Assembly (NCBI GenBank): GCA_024138025.1
Contig: JAMXBD010002498.1
Span: 124,001-188,000, forward strand
Direction of reading: 5' to 3'
Source: Combretum micranthum
Lineage: Eukaryota > Streptophyta > Magnoliopsida > Myrtales > Combretaceae
DNA: 64,000 nucleotides
Part shown: positions 36,541 to 47,805 of the stretch, piece after piece
How positions within the stretch are numbered: the stretch's first letter is position 1
Layout of the letters: every line of letters begins with the position of its first letter
Notes under the pieces: generated by a model
Told to the model about the DNA's origin: nothing
The model's input: the letters and a program-made list of their open reading frames with translations, nothing else
The model's database searches: none
Made by a program: the position numbers and the translations under genes

Positions 36541-36552
36541 CTCCCCCTCAAG
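36541..36552 (-). other. Copia polypurine tract
   Basis: The minus strand reads cttgagggggag directly before the LTR TGTTGG, the usual copia PPT arrangement. It overlaps the end of the pol frame, which stops at 36548. Confidence 0.85.
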
Positions 36553-38523
36553 CTGAGGCATAGATATCTATCATGCCCAGCTTGTTACATAAATATCTAA
36601 CTCGACTCCCATTCAATGCTTTTGTGAAAAGATCTCCAAGTTGTTCTCCAGTCTTCACATAACCTGTAGAGATTAAGTTTTGTTGTATCTTTTCACGAAC
36701 AAAGTGGCAATCAATTTCAATATGTTTGGTCTTTCGTGGAATACCGGATTGGATGAATATGAAGAGCAGCTTGGTTATCACACCAAAGTTTTGCTGGTAA
36801 AGGAACCTTAAATCCAATTTCAGCCAAAATTTGATATATCCATGTCACCTCACATGTAGATTGAGCCATAGCTCTGTATTCTGATTCTGCACTAGATCTT
36901 GATACAACATTCTGCTTCTTGCTCTTCCATGAAATCAAATTTCCTCCCAAGAAAACACAGTAGCCTGTAATGGATTTTCTATCTTCCTTGGAACCACCCC
37001 AATCAGCATCAGAAAAACATTCTATACAAGAATGACCATGATTTTGATATAATATACCTTGTCCAGGAGCATTTTTCAAATAGCACAAGATCTGTTCTAC
37101 AGCAGTCCAATGATGAATTGTTGGAGAAGACATGAACTGACTCACAATACTGACAGAATACGCAATATCAGGACGAGTTACTGTGAGATAATTTAGCTTC
37201 CCAACTAACCTCCTGTATCTTCCAGGATCTTCAAATAATTCCCCATCTCTAGTGAGCTGTATATTAGGTGTCATTGGGTGTTACATGGTTTTGCTCCTAG
37301 CTTTCCTGTTTCAGATAACAGGTCAAGTACATACTTTCTTTGAGACAAGAAAATACCTTTCTTATTCCTCATTACTTCAATACCCAGAAAATACTTCAAT
37401 GACCCCAAGTCCTTTGTCTGAAATTGGCTATGAAGAGATTCTTTCAAAGAGTATATTCCTTTTTCATCATCTCCAGTAATAATTATATCATCTACATAAA
37501 CAACAAGAAGAATAATCCCACATGAAGAATTTTTATAAAACACCGAGTGATCAAACTTACTTTTGATCATCCCGAACTTTTCAATGCTTGACTAAACTTC
37601 CCGAACCATGCACGAGGACTTTGCTTTAAACCGTATAACGATTTATGAAGGCGACAAACTTTTCCTTTCTCCCCCTGAGCAACAAACCCAGGTGGTTGCT
37701 CGATATAGACTTCCTCCTGAAGATCGCCATGTAAAAAGGCATTTTTAATATCCAATTGGTGTAAAGGCCAATCATTAGTAGCAGCCAATGAGATAAATAG
37801 TCGAACAGATGTTAATTTAGCTACTGGAGAGAAAGTGTCAGAATAGTCTATGCCATAGGTTTGAGCATAACCCTTAGCCACAAGACGAGCTTTAAGACGA
37901 GCAATAGATCCATCTGGATTGACCTTAATGGCAAATACCCATTTGCAACCAATAGCCTTTTTACCTGCAGGTAAGCTTACCAAATCCCATGTACCATTTG
38001 CTTCTAAAGCATTAATCTCATCTATCATTGCAGTATACCAACCAGGATGGGATAAAGCCTCGTGAAGAGTACGAGGAGTGGATGCATTATCAAGAGAAGC
38101 AACAAAGTAAGATGACGAAGATGATAGATGGTCATATGACACAAAGGAAGAGATAGGGTAAGTACATTGTCTTTTACCTTTACGATGAGCTATTGGAAGA
38201 TCAAGATCACTTGAGGTTGGATCTGTTGAAGAAGAAGAGATTGGTGCAGGACATGAAGTTGGTGGTGCTCGTCTTCGAGAATACACATGGTGAATTGGAG
38301 GCCGTGAGGTTGACAGTAGTGGAGGTGGTGTAGTATCTGAAGACCTATATGAAATCTCATATAGTAATATATTGTCGTCCTCCTCTTGTTGTGAGGGCTC
38401 AAGGGATGAAAAGAATGGAGTGTTTTCTGCAAAAGCAACATCAATTGACACAAGATACTTATCAAGTTGAGGACAGAAGCATCGGTACCCCTTTTGAACC
38501 CGTGAATATCCCAAAAAACACAT
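36548..38523 (-). pseudogene. Ty1/copia RT and RNase H
   Basis: This is the pol C-terminal half. A linker rich in Ser/Pro/Thr precedes the RT domain (NGTWDLVSLPAGKKAIGCKW near 38000, RLKARLVAKGYAQ, FSPVAKLTSVR, QLDIKNAFLHGDL, SLYGLKQSPRAWF near 37590). The catalytic YVDDIIITG box is at about 37480-37498. RNase H follows: RRLVGKLNYLTVTRPDIAY, FSDADWGG, SSAESEYRAMA, LWCDNQAA, then HIEIDCHFVRE. Frameshifts occur near 37570, 37272 and 36740-36800, but the rest is long and open, so decay is limited. Order integrase-RT-RNase H defines Ty1/copia. Confidence 0.92.
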
Positions 38524-40182
38524 TTAAGAGATTTAGGATCAAGTTTTGTGACTTGTGGACGAATATCACGAACAAAACATGTACTACCAAATATCCTAGG
38601 TTCAATAGGAAATAATGGCTTGGTAGGGAACAATACTGTATAAGGAATTTCTCCCTTGAGAACAGATGAAGGGAGACGATTAATCAAAAAACAGGCAGTG
38701 GAGACTGCATCAGCCCAAAACTGTTTAGGTACTTTCATTTGAAATAAAAGAGCTCTGGCAGTCTCAAGAAGATGTCTATTTTTTCTTTCAGCCACTCCAT
38801 TTTGAGAAGGAGTATCGACACAAGAAGATTGATGAAGAATTCCATTTTGAAGCATGAATGTCTGAAATGAATGAGAAAGATATTCCTTGGCATTATCACT
38901 TCTTAATGTACGCACAGAGACATTAAAATGCGTTTTGATTTCAGCACAAAACGCAGAAAAATGAGAAAACACTTCTGAACGATTTTTCATAAGATAAAGC
39001 CAAGTCATGCGAGAATAATCATCCACAAAAGTAACAAAATAACGAAAACCTGTCTTAGAGACAATGGGACATGGTCCCCATACATCTGAATGAACTAATT
39101 CAAAGGGTTGACTAGCTCTTTTATTGATTCTAGACAAACTGGACAAACGATGATGTTTAGCAAAATGACACGATTCACAATCTAAATTAGAAATTTGAGA
39201 AAAGTGAGGATAAAGTTTCTTCAACAAAGATAAAGAAGGGTGTCCAAGACGACAGTGAGCTTCAAAAGGTGTTAAGACGCTTGAGCATGCAACAGATCTT
39301 GGTACTTGTGTATCCAATATATAGAGACCCCCTGATTCATGTCCTCTACCAATAATCTTCTTCGTCATGAGATCCTGAAATAGACAATGATCAGGGTAAA
39401 ATGAGATACAACAATTCATTGTTCGAGTAATTTGACTTACTGATAGTAAGTTAAACGAAAATTGAGGTAAACTTAACACTGAAGATAAGGAAATGAAAGA
39501 AGTGGGATTAATTGTGCCAGATCCAAGAACATGTGATTTGGAGCCATCTGCAAGAGTAACATTCATAGGAGATGTATATGGTTGGTACATGGAGAAGAGA
39601 TTTGGGTTACCTGTCATATGATCTGTAGCACCAGAATCGATGACCCACTTGGATGATGAGGAAAGAAGACACTGAGTTGGTTTACCTGTTTCAGCACTAG
39701 CAGACAAATGATGAGATGAAGCTTTCAAAGCTTCTTGATACTGGGAAAATTTTGCAAACTCATCAGCGGAAACTGTAATTGTCTGCTCAGAACTTGGAAC
39801 AACCTTGGTGGAAGCAATATGTGCTGATGGTCTCTTCTGAGTACGATTCTGCAACTTCTTGCAAGTACGTTTTGTGTGTCCTGGTTCGTGACAATAATAA
39901 CACACGACTCCCCTTGAATTTTGACTTCGAACATTATCTTCCCATTTCCCACTAGTGAAGGAACGACTATTTTGACCAACAAGAGCACTAGTGGAGTATG
40001 ATGATGCCACAGGGATATGCTTCTCTGTACGAAGAACCCTAGTAAAAGTCTCTTGAAGAGATGAAATCTCAGAACTAGAGAGAATCTAGGTTTTGACACC
40101 ATCAAATTCAGGACGAAGACCAGCCAAAAAACTCATTACTGCCATATGTTCCCGTTGAGTTTGCTGAACTCTTACATCGGGA
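38190..40182 (-). pseudogene. Ty1/copia gag (3' part), protease and integrase
   Basis: A 606-codon open frame (40010-38190) holds the zinc knuckle CYYCHEPGHTKRTC, the protease site VIDSGATDHMTG, the gag-pre-integrase zinc finger (HCRLGHPS, then CESCHFAKH), and the DDE integrase core (VHSDVWGPCP, FVDDYSR, TLRSDNAKEYLS, NGVAERKNRHLLE). The first 170 bases (40182-40011) encode the end of the gag UBN2-type domain (HMAVMSFLAGLRPEFDGV), interrupted by one stop at about 40088. The gag N-terminus and the 5' LTR are missing: at about 40182 the sequence jumps to GCCGG-module flanking DNA. The final codons run in a shifted frame past 38520, where the RT frame takes over. Confidence 0.92.
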
Positions 40183-40548
40183 CTAAAAAAGAGAGAAAAA
40201 TGCTAAACGCCGGCAAGAGAAAATTCAAAGCCGCCGGCTTATATCCAGCATATGCAATAGAGGCCAAATTTAAGAGAACGTCGGCTTAATGTTATTTACA
40301 CCGCTAGTATTTGGGGCGGCATAATTATCATTCTTAAAGGCTTTTCATCCTAATGAACGCTGGCATCTGGGTTTCAAACGTTGCCAGCATTTGATCTGGT
40401 GTAGACCTGTACGCCAGTTATATACAATTGAAAGCTACCAGCCATTTGCTCTCGGCAAGAATTAAAATTTAATACACCGGCATGTACGCCGCTGGCGTAC
40501 TCGATAGATTGGCCGACGCATGTTCTACAATTTCGACTTTTAGCAGAT
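40183..40548. repeat. GCCGG module, copy 5 (core 40207-40522) and flank
   Basis: Motifs: 'aaacgccggcaagagaaa', 'caaagccgccggcttatatc', 'acaccggcatgtacgccgct' and 'ggcgtactcgatagattggc'. It lies between the broken copia 5' end and the start codon of the Athila second ORF, so within the Athila internal region or on DNA brought in by a deletion. The linker aacagaatcaa was not found here. Nothing else is coded in this stretch. Confidence 0.75.
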
Positions 40549-41800
40549 ATGGCTCCAAAACAAAAGAAGCAGCACACTACTGAGCCATCTTTATCTGGTT
40601 CACAGTCCCGGAATGTTCTCTTAAGCCAGCATATGCTAAGGATTGAAAGAAGCGCCTCATGAAAATGGATTTCATGAACTCTTAATATATGGATTGGGAG
40701 TTACTTGATGATTTTGGCATTAGAGATCAAGTATTAGCTTTGATTTGAGATCCAACTTGGCTACAGATTTTTGGATGGAGGGAACCGACTTATAAGAATT
40801 TAACTCTTGAGGCTCTCTCCACATTGAAAGCTGAGACTGATGAAGAAAATTCAAAGTTTGTTTTCCAAGCTTATGGAAAGATCCATGAGATCAGGTTAAA
40901 GTCTATGGGGCGAGTTCTTGGCTTATATGAGGAGGAGTAGCAAAATTTAGAACTTCCTAACTCCTAGCTTAGAGGAAAGAATGCGATGACATAAGAGGCG
41001 TATTGGCTTAAGTTGATTGCTCCTTCAAATGATCCTTACATCGCATCAAAATCAGTTGCCTCAACTTTTACTAAAGTGGAACATCGACTTCTTCATCATA
41101 TCCTTGCACACACAGTGAGTTGCAAGAAGACTAGTCACAGCAAAGTGACTACTTTTGATATGTTCTACTTGTATAGTCTCATTGCAAACTATAGGATTGA
41201 TTTGGGAGTGGAGATAGCGAATTTTATCTTCAGGAAAGCTGATGATACCAGGAATCGATTCTTGTTTTGTGGAGGATACATTACTAAGTTACTGAAGGGG
41301 ATGAATATCTTTGAGATACTTGAAGGAGATAAGAAATACCTAGTAAAAAGATTTCATCTGCTCCTTTCAGGGGTTGGGGATTATTTAAAGTCCCTAGAGG
41401 AGTACCACTACCAATTGTAGAGGAGCTTGAGTTCTAGTATATCTTTCTTGGTGATATACCTGCTCCATTTCCAGCTTCAGCCCCTGCTGATATGCCAGCT
41501 TATTCATCTCATCCTCCTCCTCCTGGTACGCCATCTGGATATGATATGGATCAGCTCAGGATAGATGTTCAAGACCTAAAGAAGCAAAATCAAGAACTAC
41601 GAGATAGACAGGATAAGGAAATAAAAAAGAACAAGAAATTCCAGAACATGATTTTTAAAGCAGTGAAAGCTGCTATTCGATGCATTAATTGGACAGCTGG
41701 GGAGGAATTGAACTATGAGACTTCTTCAGAGTCTAGTCCCAGCTCAGAGCATACTCCCACTGCTAGCCCAGAGGACACCACCAAAGCTAGCCCAAAGTAG
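40549..41800 (+). pseudogene. Athila second ORF (ATHILA ORF-1/env-like family), broken
   Basis: ATG at 40549 opens a basic N-terminus (MAPKQKK). The middle part is open at 41013-41420, with HRLLHHILAHTVSCKKTSHS, TTFDMFYLYSLIANYRIDLG and FIFRKADDTRNRFLFCGGYI. These are hallmarks of the Athila family protein that follows or accompanies pol. The C-terminal part, after a shift near 41400 (41492-41800), has proline-rich text, a coiled-coil-like stretch (MDQLRIDVQDLKKQNQELRD) and a Ser/Thr-rich tail. Its function is unproven; an envelope-like role has been proposed for the family. Several in-frame stops at 40640-41000 inactivate it. Confidence 0.8.
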
Positions 41801-43060
41801 AACAACAGACCTAGTCCAGGCCCAGAGAGCGAGAGATCCTACTAGCTCTCATTTGCTTTTATTCATGTCTTATTTTTATTGGCCTATACTTATTTTGAGC
41901 ACCCAAGTCCCTGTAGGTAGCCTTTTATGATCTATATTCATCTTAGTTGATAGCTTTTTGTTTCTGCTTTTATTTTTCTTTTGTAGTGGCTACAGGAAAG
42001 CAAACAAAGCAAAACTCTCTCTTGCAATGAAATTTTGATGACTTTGAAACAAATGAAGTTAGGGAAGTACCAATTTCTTTTTCTTGCACTTTTTATTCCT
42101 TTCCTATAATTGAATTTACTGAGAAACAGTGTGGACACTGTTTGATTAAAATGTGGGGGAAGGGATTAGTTGTTGGAGAATGAGAATGAAAGAAGTTGTG
42201 AAATTGGTCTGGATGTTTGAATTGTTAAATTGCTGATATATGTATATAGATATATGTGACATTTATGCAGGATTGATTTGAGTAACCACCTTGAATTTTT
42301 TGTTATAAAGCAATTTATGGTGAAATTCTACCAAATTTTTTCAAAAATTTGGAGATAGTACAAAATATTAATTGATAGCATCTATAAAAAAAAAAAAAAA
42401 CAAAGAAACAATGAAAATAACTAAAGTACTTTACTCACCTGCTATTGTTTACTTAGTTGAAATTAAGTTGTGAAATCCTTAAGGAATAAGTTTATTTTAT
42501 TTTTAACTTTAGAATTGGAAATTTGAGAGTCGGTCGAGTCCTTTTGTGAAAAATAAACAGGTTTACTTCTAAGAAATTTTAATTTGTATATATTCTTTGA
42601 GTTGTGTTTACAATGTTATAATACTTAGTGTAAGAGGTAAATGAAACTTTTAACTTAGTGATCCTTTATAAAAATAAAAAATAAGTCTTAAATTTGTTAT
42701 TGCATTCAAAAAGAAAGAAACAATCATTGCCTCTACTCCTCTGACTTAAAAAAAATGAAGTCATAAGTATCTGAACTAGAATGTTAAAGTGAGGAAGAGT
42801 TCTTAGGGGTATTTTGATACCTGGTCACTTGGATGATGAATCCGGGATGTACTGACTCAATGAACTCACTATAATGAGAAGGGAGGAAAGACAAAAGTTC
42901 AACTTTTGAACTTTGAAAAAGATGGAGGATTAAAACCTCAAAAAAAAAAAGAAGAAAATAAATGCTTGTATGAAAAAGAAAAGAAATGAATGCAAAGATT
43001 CAAATGAAATGAGACTTATAATAACAAAGGAGAAAATCTAAGGAAAAAGTGGATACCACT
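41801..43060 (+). other. Athila non-coding 3' region
   Basis: A purine block (atgtgggggaaggga, 42151-42165) lies about 350 bases after the ORF. It resembles the internal PPT-like block often seen after the Athila second ORF. Beyond it are A-rich runs (42388-42402, 42938-42958) and the text 'tgaagtcataagtatctg', typical of a long untranslated spacer. No 3' LTR follows; near 43060 the DNA becomes a type B LTR fragment. No other gene is present. Confidence 0.55.
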
Positions 43061-44170
43061 TTGAATCGAAGGAACTCTTGCCCCTATATTACTACGACTA
43101 GAGATCAATATCCATGGCCAAGCGAGTCGTACTTCCTACTTACAATTTTGTATTGTACTTGTAAACTATAGTTGCACTAGAATGATAGGCAAAGATAAAA
43201 ATTGGAAATGCATGATGGGTAAATATGGGATTATGTATGCTATCTTGATGTTTTGAGAAAAATGTGCTAAGAATATCGAAACCGGATGATAAATCAATGT
43301 ATCTTTAAATGCCATGATTATGAGTGTCTGCCAATTGATTTAGTTACCTATGAAATTGAATTAATGATTATTCGGACTAACAAGTAATACGGACATAATC
43401 ACTTCACGATGGGGATGGTGTATTTAATCATGGTTGGTTCTCCGTGATCCATAAACGGTATGAATGAGATGGGTTACCTGTGAGCCACAAAATGGTACAG
43501 TTGATGGGTTGCTCGTGAGCCATAAAACGAAACAGTAATTCAAAGTAATACCGCAGGATTCGTTAATCTGCTAACCCCAAATGGAGGGCGTAAATCCATT
43601 CAACATATGATTTCCGGTTAATCATATGTCTTATTTGCCCATGCAGTTATTGCATTTCATATGGATGATTAATCAACTTGCTTATATGTATGTAATTATG
43701 GGATATGTGTATTCTGGAAGTCTTTACTCACTAAGCTAGCGTAGCTTATACCCCCACAGCTTCTTTTTATGTAGTTCCCATACCTTGATTGCGTCACTGG
43801 ACTTGGCTAACTCAAGTAATGTGAAGTTAGGAATTTCCCCCTAGAACTTTATGATTAGCATTGTATAGACTTCCATAGGAAACCTTAAACGCTTGGGTTG
43901 TTATTAAAAACTAATACCTAAACTGATTATTATTTTACGGGGGAATGCCCCTTAGTATTTTGTAAATGATCATGAGATATTTGTGGTTCATATTTTTATG
44001 CTTATTCAATTAAGTTAAACTATATATCTCCAATTGCATATGTATTCTATTGTCATAAGAGAACGCCTTGCATCTAATACAAGACTTTTTAATAACTGTG
44101 GTAGTGATTCCTAAGTCTTGTTTAGCATGCGGCGGACTATTACGTTTATGGTACCATTTAGGGCGTGACA
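43060..44170 (+). mobile_element. Type B LTR 3' fragment, plus strand
   Basis: It ends TTTAGGGCGTGACA (44170) and shares with other type B/Tekay LTRs the tail of the exon-like segment (CCTATATTACTACGACTAG, then ATCCATGGCCAAGCGAGT near 43112), 'gcaaagataaaaattggaaa', 'gaatatcgaaaccgg', the acceptor 'tttttatgtag' before TTCCCATACC (43774), and 'actaagctagcgtagcttat'. The first two thirds of the LTR are missing. Orientation is opposite to the fragment 23839-26099. Confidence 0.75.
43430..43535. repeat. Degenerate tandem repeat in type B LTR fragment
   Basis: Three loosely similar units contain 'ggttggttctccgtgatcca', 'gggttacctgtgagccaca' and 'gggttgctcgtgagccata'. They correspond to the cleaner 31-bp array at 51251-51372 in the Tekay LTRs. 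Confidence 0.65.
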
Positions 44171-44454
44171 CGTACCATTAATTAGGTCTGCTAGTTATTA
44201 GTTTAGTTAGCAATTTAGAATTAATATAATCACCTTGTTAAGTTAGGCTAGATAGTAGTAAAAGGGAAATACTAATACTTGCCCATAGATCCTTAAGGAC
44301 AACACCTGAGATTAATTCTATACTGCATGATAGGTATGCTTGCCTTTGCTAGATTGTAGGATTACAACGGGTTATATTTCTATTATTCTTAATACAATTT
44401 TCTTACATAAGTTACACCCATACTTCCAGCATAACAAATTATCATTCACACCGA
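44171..44454. other. Leader-like non-coding DNA
   Basis: Text such as 'ggacaacacctgagattaat' is like the U5/leader DNA of many plant LTR elements. It might continue 22796-23838, but that is not demonstrated. No gene seen. Confidence 0.35.
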
Positions 44455-47400
44455 TGTACCCTGAGGACAATTAAAATGATCCAGACATCAATCATAAGAA
44501 CTAAAAATCCAATAAACTCAATGCAAGCCAAATAAAGTCGCCTATGAATTTAAACAACTGAATTTTTCAAAATTCCCAATTAGTCCCAAACCAAAAACCT
44601 AAATTTAGAAAATGCAATAATCAATTCGAATATCGAAATAAAGTAAATTAGAATTTAATAATAGCTCTTTGAAAGAAAATTTTAAAAGAAAAATAAAACA
44701 ATTTAGTTATGAGCTCTAATTTTGCAAAATTACGATTTTTCCACAAACCAGGAATTTACGCGAAATAAAAATGCCAAATTTTAGTTAAATTAGAATTATT
44801 TAGATATTCAAATTATTATTAGCCCAAGAGGTTAATTAAAAGCCTTAAACTGTTAAAAACTAACTAAGGTCCTTATACACGTAAGATTTAGACACATAAG
44901 ATCGTTCTACATGCCAAAAACCTTAAAAGGAGATCTTTGTCCCCTAGTCTAAAACCTTAATTCTACTATTTCCTTTTCTAATATAAATATTTCTTTTCTT
45001 TTTTTCCTGCCTCCCCTCTTTAAAACCCTCCCAAGACCTAAGGTAAGGCTCTCTAAAACCTTAACCCCTTCCTAATGCTAAATAAGTGGAATTAGCAAAG
45101 CATAACACTAATTAACTCATGTCATGTCTTTTACATGAGGAATATGGAGAGCATAAAGTAGAGTTAAAAGAGGAAGAAGATCAACCATCACAAGAAAATG
45201 TGTGTCAAGGTAAGCATGAGATTTTGAGATGTTATAATGTGAGTATTTTAGCATTTAAAGTATGAAATCTAGCTTAGGTGAGCTAATACATGTTTGGGAG
45301 TCATGATATCAAGCTTTAGAGTGATTTTGGAGTCTTCAAGCCTCCTCTTAGCTGAAAGGATGTTGGAACTACTTTAGCAAAGGTAAGACCTTGGAAACAA
45401 CTCTTGATGTTCAGAATTTGTAATAGTAAGAAGATAAGATTTGTTGATAATGTGAAAGTAAGAGAAAAAAACATGCTTGGATTGGAGTTATGTCAAAAAT
45501 TGTAGAGGAACTATGATAAAAATGAATGTTCCTATCAAAACTAGATGTTTCAAGCTACCAACTTTGATTAATCATGTTTTAACAAATGGAAAATGAAAAT
45601 AGATGAAATTAGGCATAAATATGACTATCTAATACCTTTAAAGTTACCAAAAGTCATTCCAAAATATGTTTTTGACAAAATGATAAGTATAAGGACAAAG
45701 TAGCACAAAACCAAAAGAATACGACATGTACACGACATCGCATACCTGCCTACGTTCCTCTCTGCCGCAAAAAACAATAAGAAATGTGTTTTCTAGAAAC
45801 GCACAACATGACCACGAAGTTGTGTTCTGCCCATGCTTCTCTCTATTCTAAAAATGCTTACATCCTAGAAGAATATGAGGAGACACATGTAGCCGTATTC
45901 CCCCCGTGCTTCTTCTGTTAAAAAAAAAATGTTTTGAAGCCCAAAAGAACATGGGGAGATACATGTAGTCGTGTTCCCCTCATGCTTCTCTCTAATCCCT
46001 AAACATAAGAGAAATACGACTGGAACATGGGGTGACCTATCCCCCCATGTTCCTCTCTAGTCTCAAAACTCCTTCTACGCTGAAAGAAACGAAGGAATAC
46101 ATCTCCTTGTGTACCCCTCGTGTTCTACTATTTGAAAGAACATAAGGGAATACTTTACCTCGTGTACCCCTTGTGCACTTTTCTATCTCCTTCATAACTT
46201 TGCCTATTCTCTCCTGGATTGCACAAAACTTGACCCAGTTCTTCCATTAACCTTAAGTAATCTTCAAAGACTTTCAAAATACATATTTAGCAAATACTAA
46301 TACCCATTCATGGTGCACATCAACTAAACAAATTTAATCCAAATGCCTCACATGAATGAAAGTAATTCATACTTAATAATTGGAGTAAGACACTACTAAT
46401 AAAATGAGATTAGTGGACTATGGGAACCTATTCTTGAAAGTTCAAGAATGTAAACCCACAAAGTATAGCCCATTAAGGGTTAGTTAACCAAAGCCCCAAA
46501 ACCGACCATAACTAGATAACTTGACTAAATGACACAAATGACCCTTTAAACATTATCTTTGAGTAGATATGGTTAAATTAAGGTAACCTAGATGACAAAC
46601 AACACGAATGAAATAAAGGTAGTAATCTTAAACTAAATTTTGACATCAATTATGAACGGTTATTGGATATCGAGCTTGGAAAGGAATAGCAGGCTCAAAT
46701 CAACTGATAGGTATGCAGTAATTGTGTGTTGCTTGCTAGGATAATATTAATAACTAGATTAAGAATTCAAACTCGATTTAATTGATTATTAGTTGTTGCT
46801 TGGCCGCTTACTCTAGGAGCGGCACCCCTGGACTGGGTTGCCAGCTTGATCGCAACTTTGAGATGATGCGATAGATATAGGTTCTTAGACCCCCATGGAG
46901 TGTGCGGTAAGGACAAGTGGGTAGTCAATAGGGTATATTCCGAAACCAGATGACCAGTTAGGAGCTTGTATGAAGTTGCAATGGAGTTATGTGTGGTTAT
47001 GGCATAAAACATCGCAATGGATTATGCTTATTTATGGCTATTTGTGTGGAATTGGTCCGTATGAGACTACTTCTCTCTTTTCCTTTTTGGTAACTTCTGG
47101 TAACTTATCGAACCCCCCTCTTTGATGCATGATCCACCGAGAGAACCCTACCCCTTTTACTTGGCATAAATCATGAGTATTCTTGTGTGTGTTGGTATTT
47201 CTAGCTCACTAGGGATATCTTGTTTGTGGACTTCATATAAGATATCATAGCCTATGGTTGTCGTATTAGATTAGGAGTGTGTGACATGCGGTGTGTACTT
47301 TACTATGTACTAAGCTTCGTAGCTCATTTTAATAAGTCGATGGGAAATGAGAGATGCGTAGGATAACTTAATTAGATGGCAATGTATGAGACTTGGGTTT

Positions 47401-47805
47401 TATGAGTTTTCATGGAAGCGTTTTATTGTAATTATGTTTTATAAACTTGGATGACTGTAATCAATTAAGTATCAAACACTTTTGTTTGATTTAATATGGG
47501 CCTTTAAGCTTAAAAGTTTAGTATTTGAGTTGTAATTTCTTGATGGGACTTATGGGCAATATTCATAAATGACTATTCATGATATTTATTTTCCAAATAG
47601 GTTGAATTTATAGGTTTTGATAAACCCAAATCATGGATAAATAGACGATATTCTGCTAAAATTTTTATAAAAATTAATAACAATTTTCAAATTAAAAATT
47701 AATTAGAAAGTTACTCAATAATGAAAATGCCTTGAACATATCTCTTGGAGGTGATATGTGCAGTGTAATTGTCATGCCCTACGTGCTTAAGGTAGGGCCA
47801 TTACA
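44455..47805 (+). mobile_element. LTR-like element (type C), plus strand
   Basis: The end is clear: 'ggtagggccattaca' at 47805, directly followed by Tat pol sequence. The start, TGTACCCTGAGG at 44455, is tentative. Internal order matches the other long LTRs: pyrimidine-rich stretch (44965-45030), donor-like 'gtcaag^GTAAGC' (45210), a palindromic repeat array (45715-46190), an exon-like segment ending 'aactgatag' before GTATGCAG (46713), a 'gagcggcacccctgg' block (46817; compare gagcggcaccctgc at 2936), and 'gtcatgccctacg' near the end. Flanking 5-mers accga and aaggt do not match, so it may be a fragment. Confidence 0.6.
45715..46190. repeat. Palindromic repeat array in type C LTR
   Basis: Four to five units of roughly 90-100 bp each carry an inverted pair, for example 'gaacatggggagatac' with 'gtgttcccctcatgcttc' and 'gaacatggggtgacc' with 'ccccccatgttcctctct'. 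Units at about 45830, 45890, 45945, 46030 and 46090 share 'cttctctct' or 'cctctct' tails. No ORF. It lies between the donor-like site at 45210 and the exon-like segment at about 46690, the same place as the GCCGG module in type A LTRs. Confidence 0.75.

Noticed and set aside
41715..41930. 71-codon ORF overlapping the end of the Athila second ORF
   Set aside because: Shifted-frame shadow of the Ser/Thr-rich tail of the Athila protein.
44455..47805. Clean solo LTR call for type C
   Set aside because: The 3' end is good, but the start is uncertain and the flanking 5-mers (accga, aaggt) do not match, so it is listed only as an LTR-like element.
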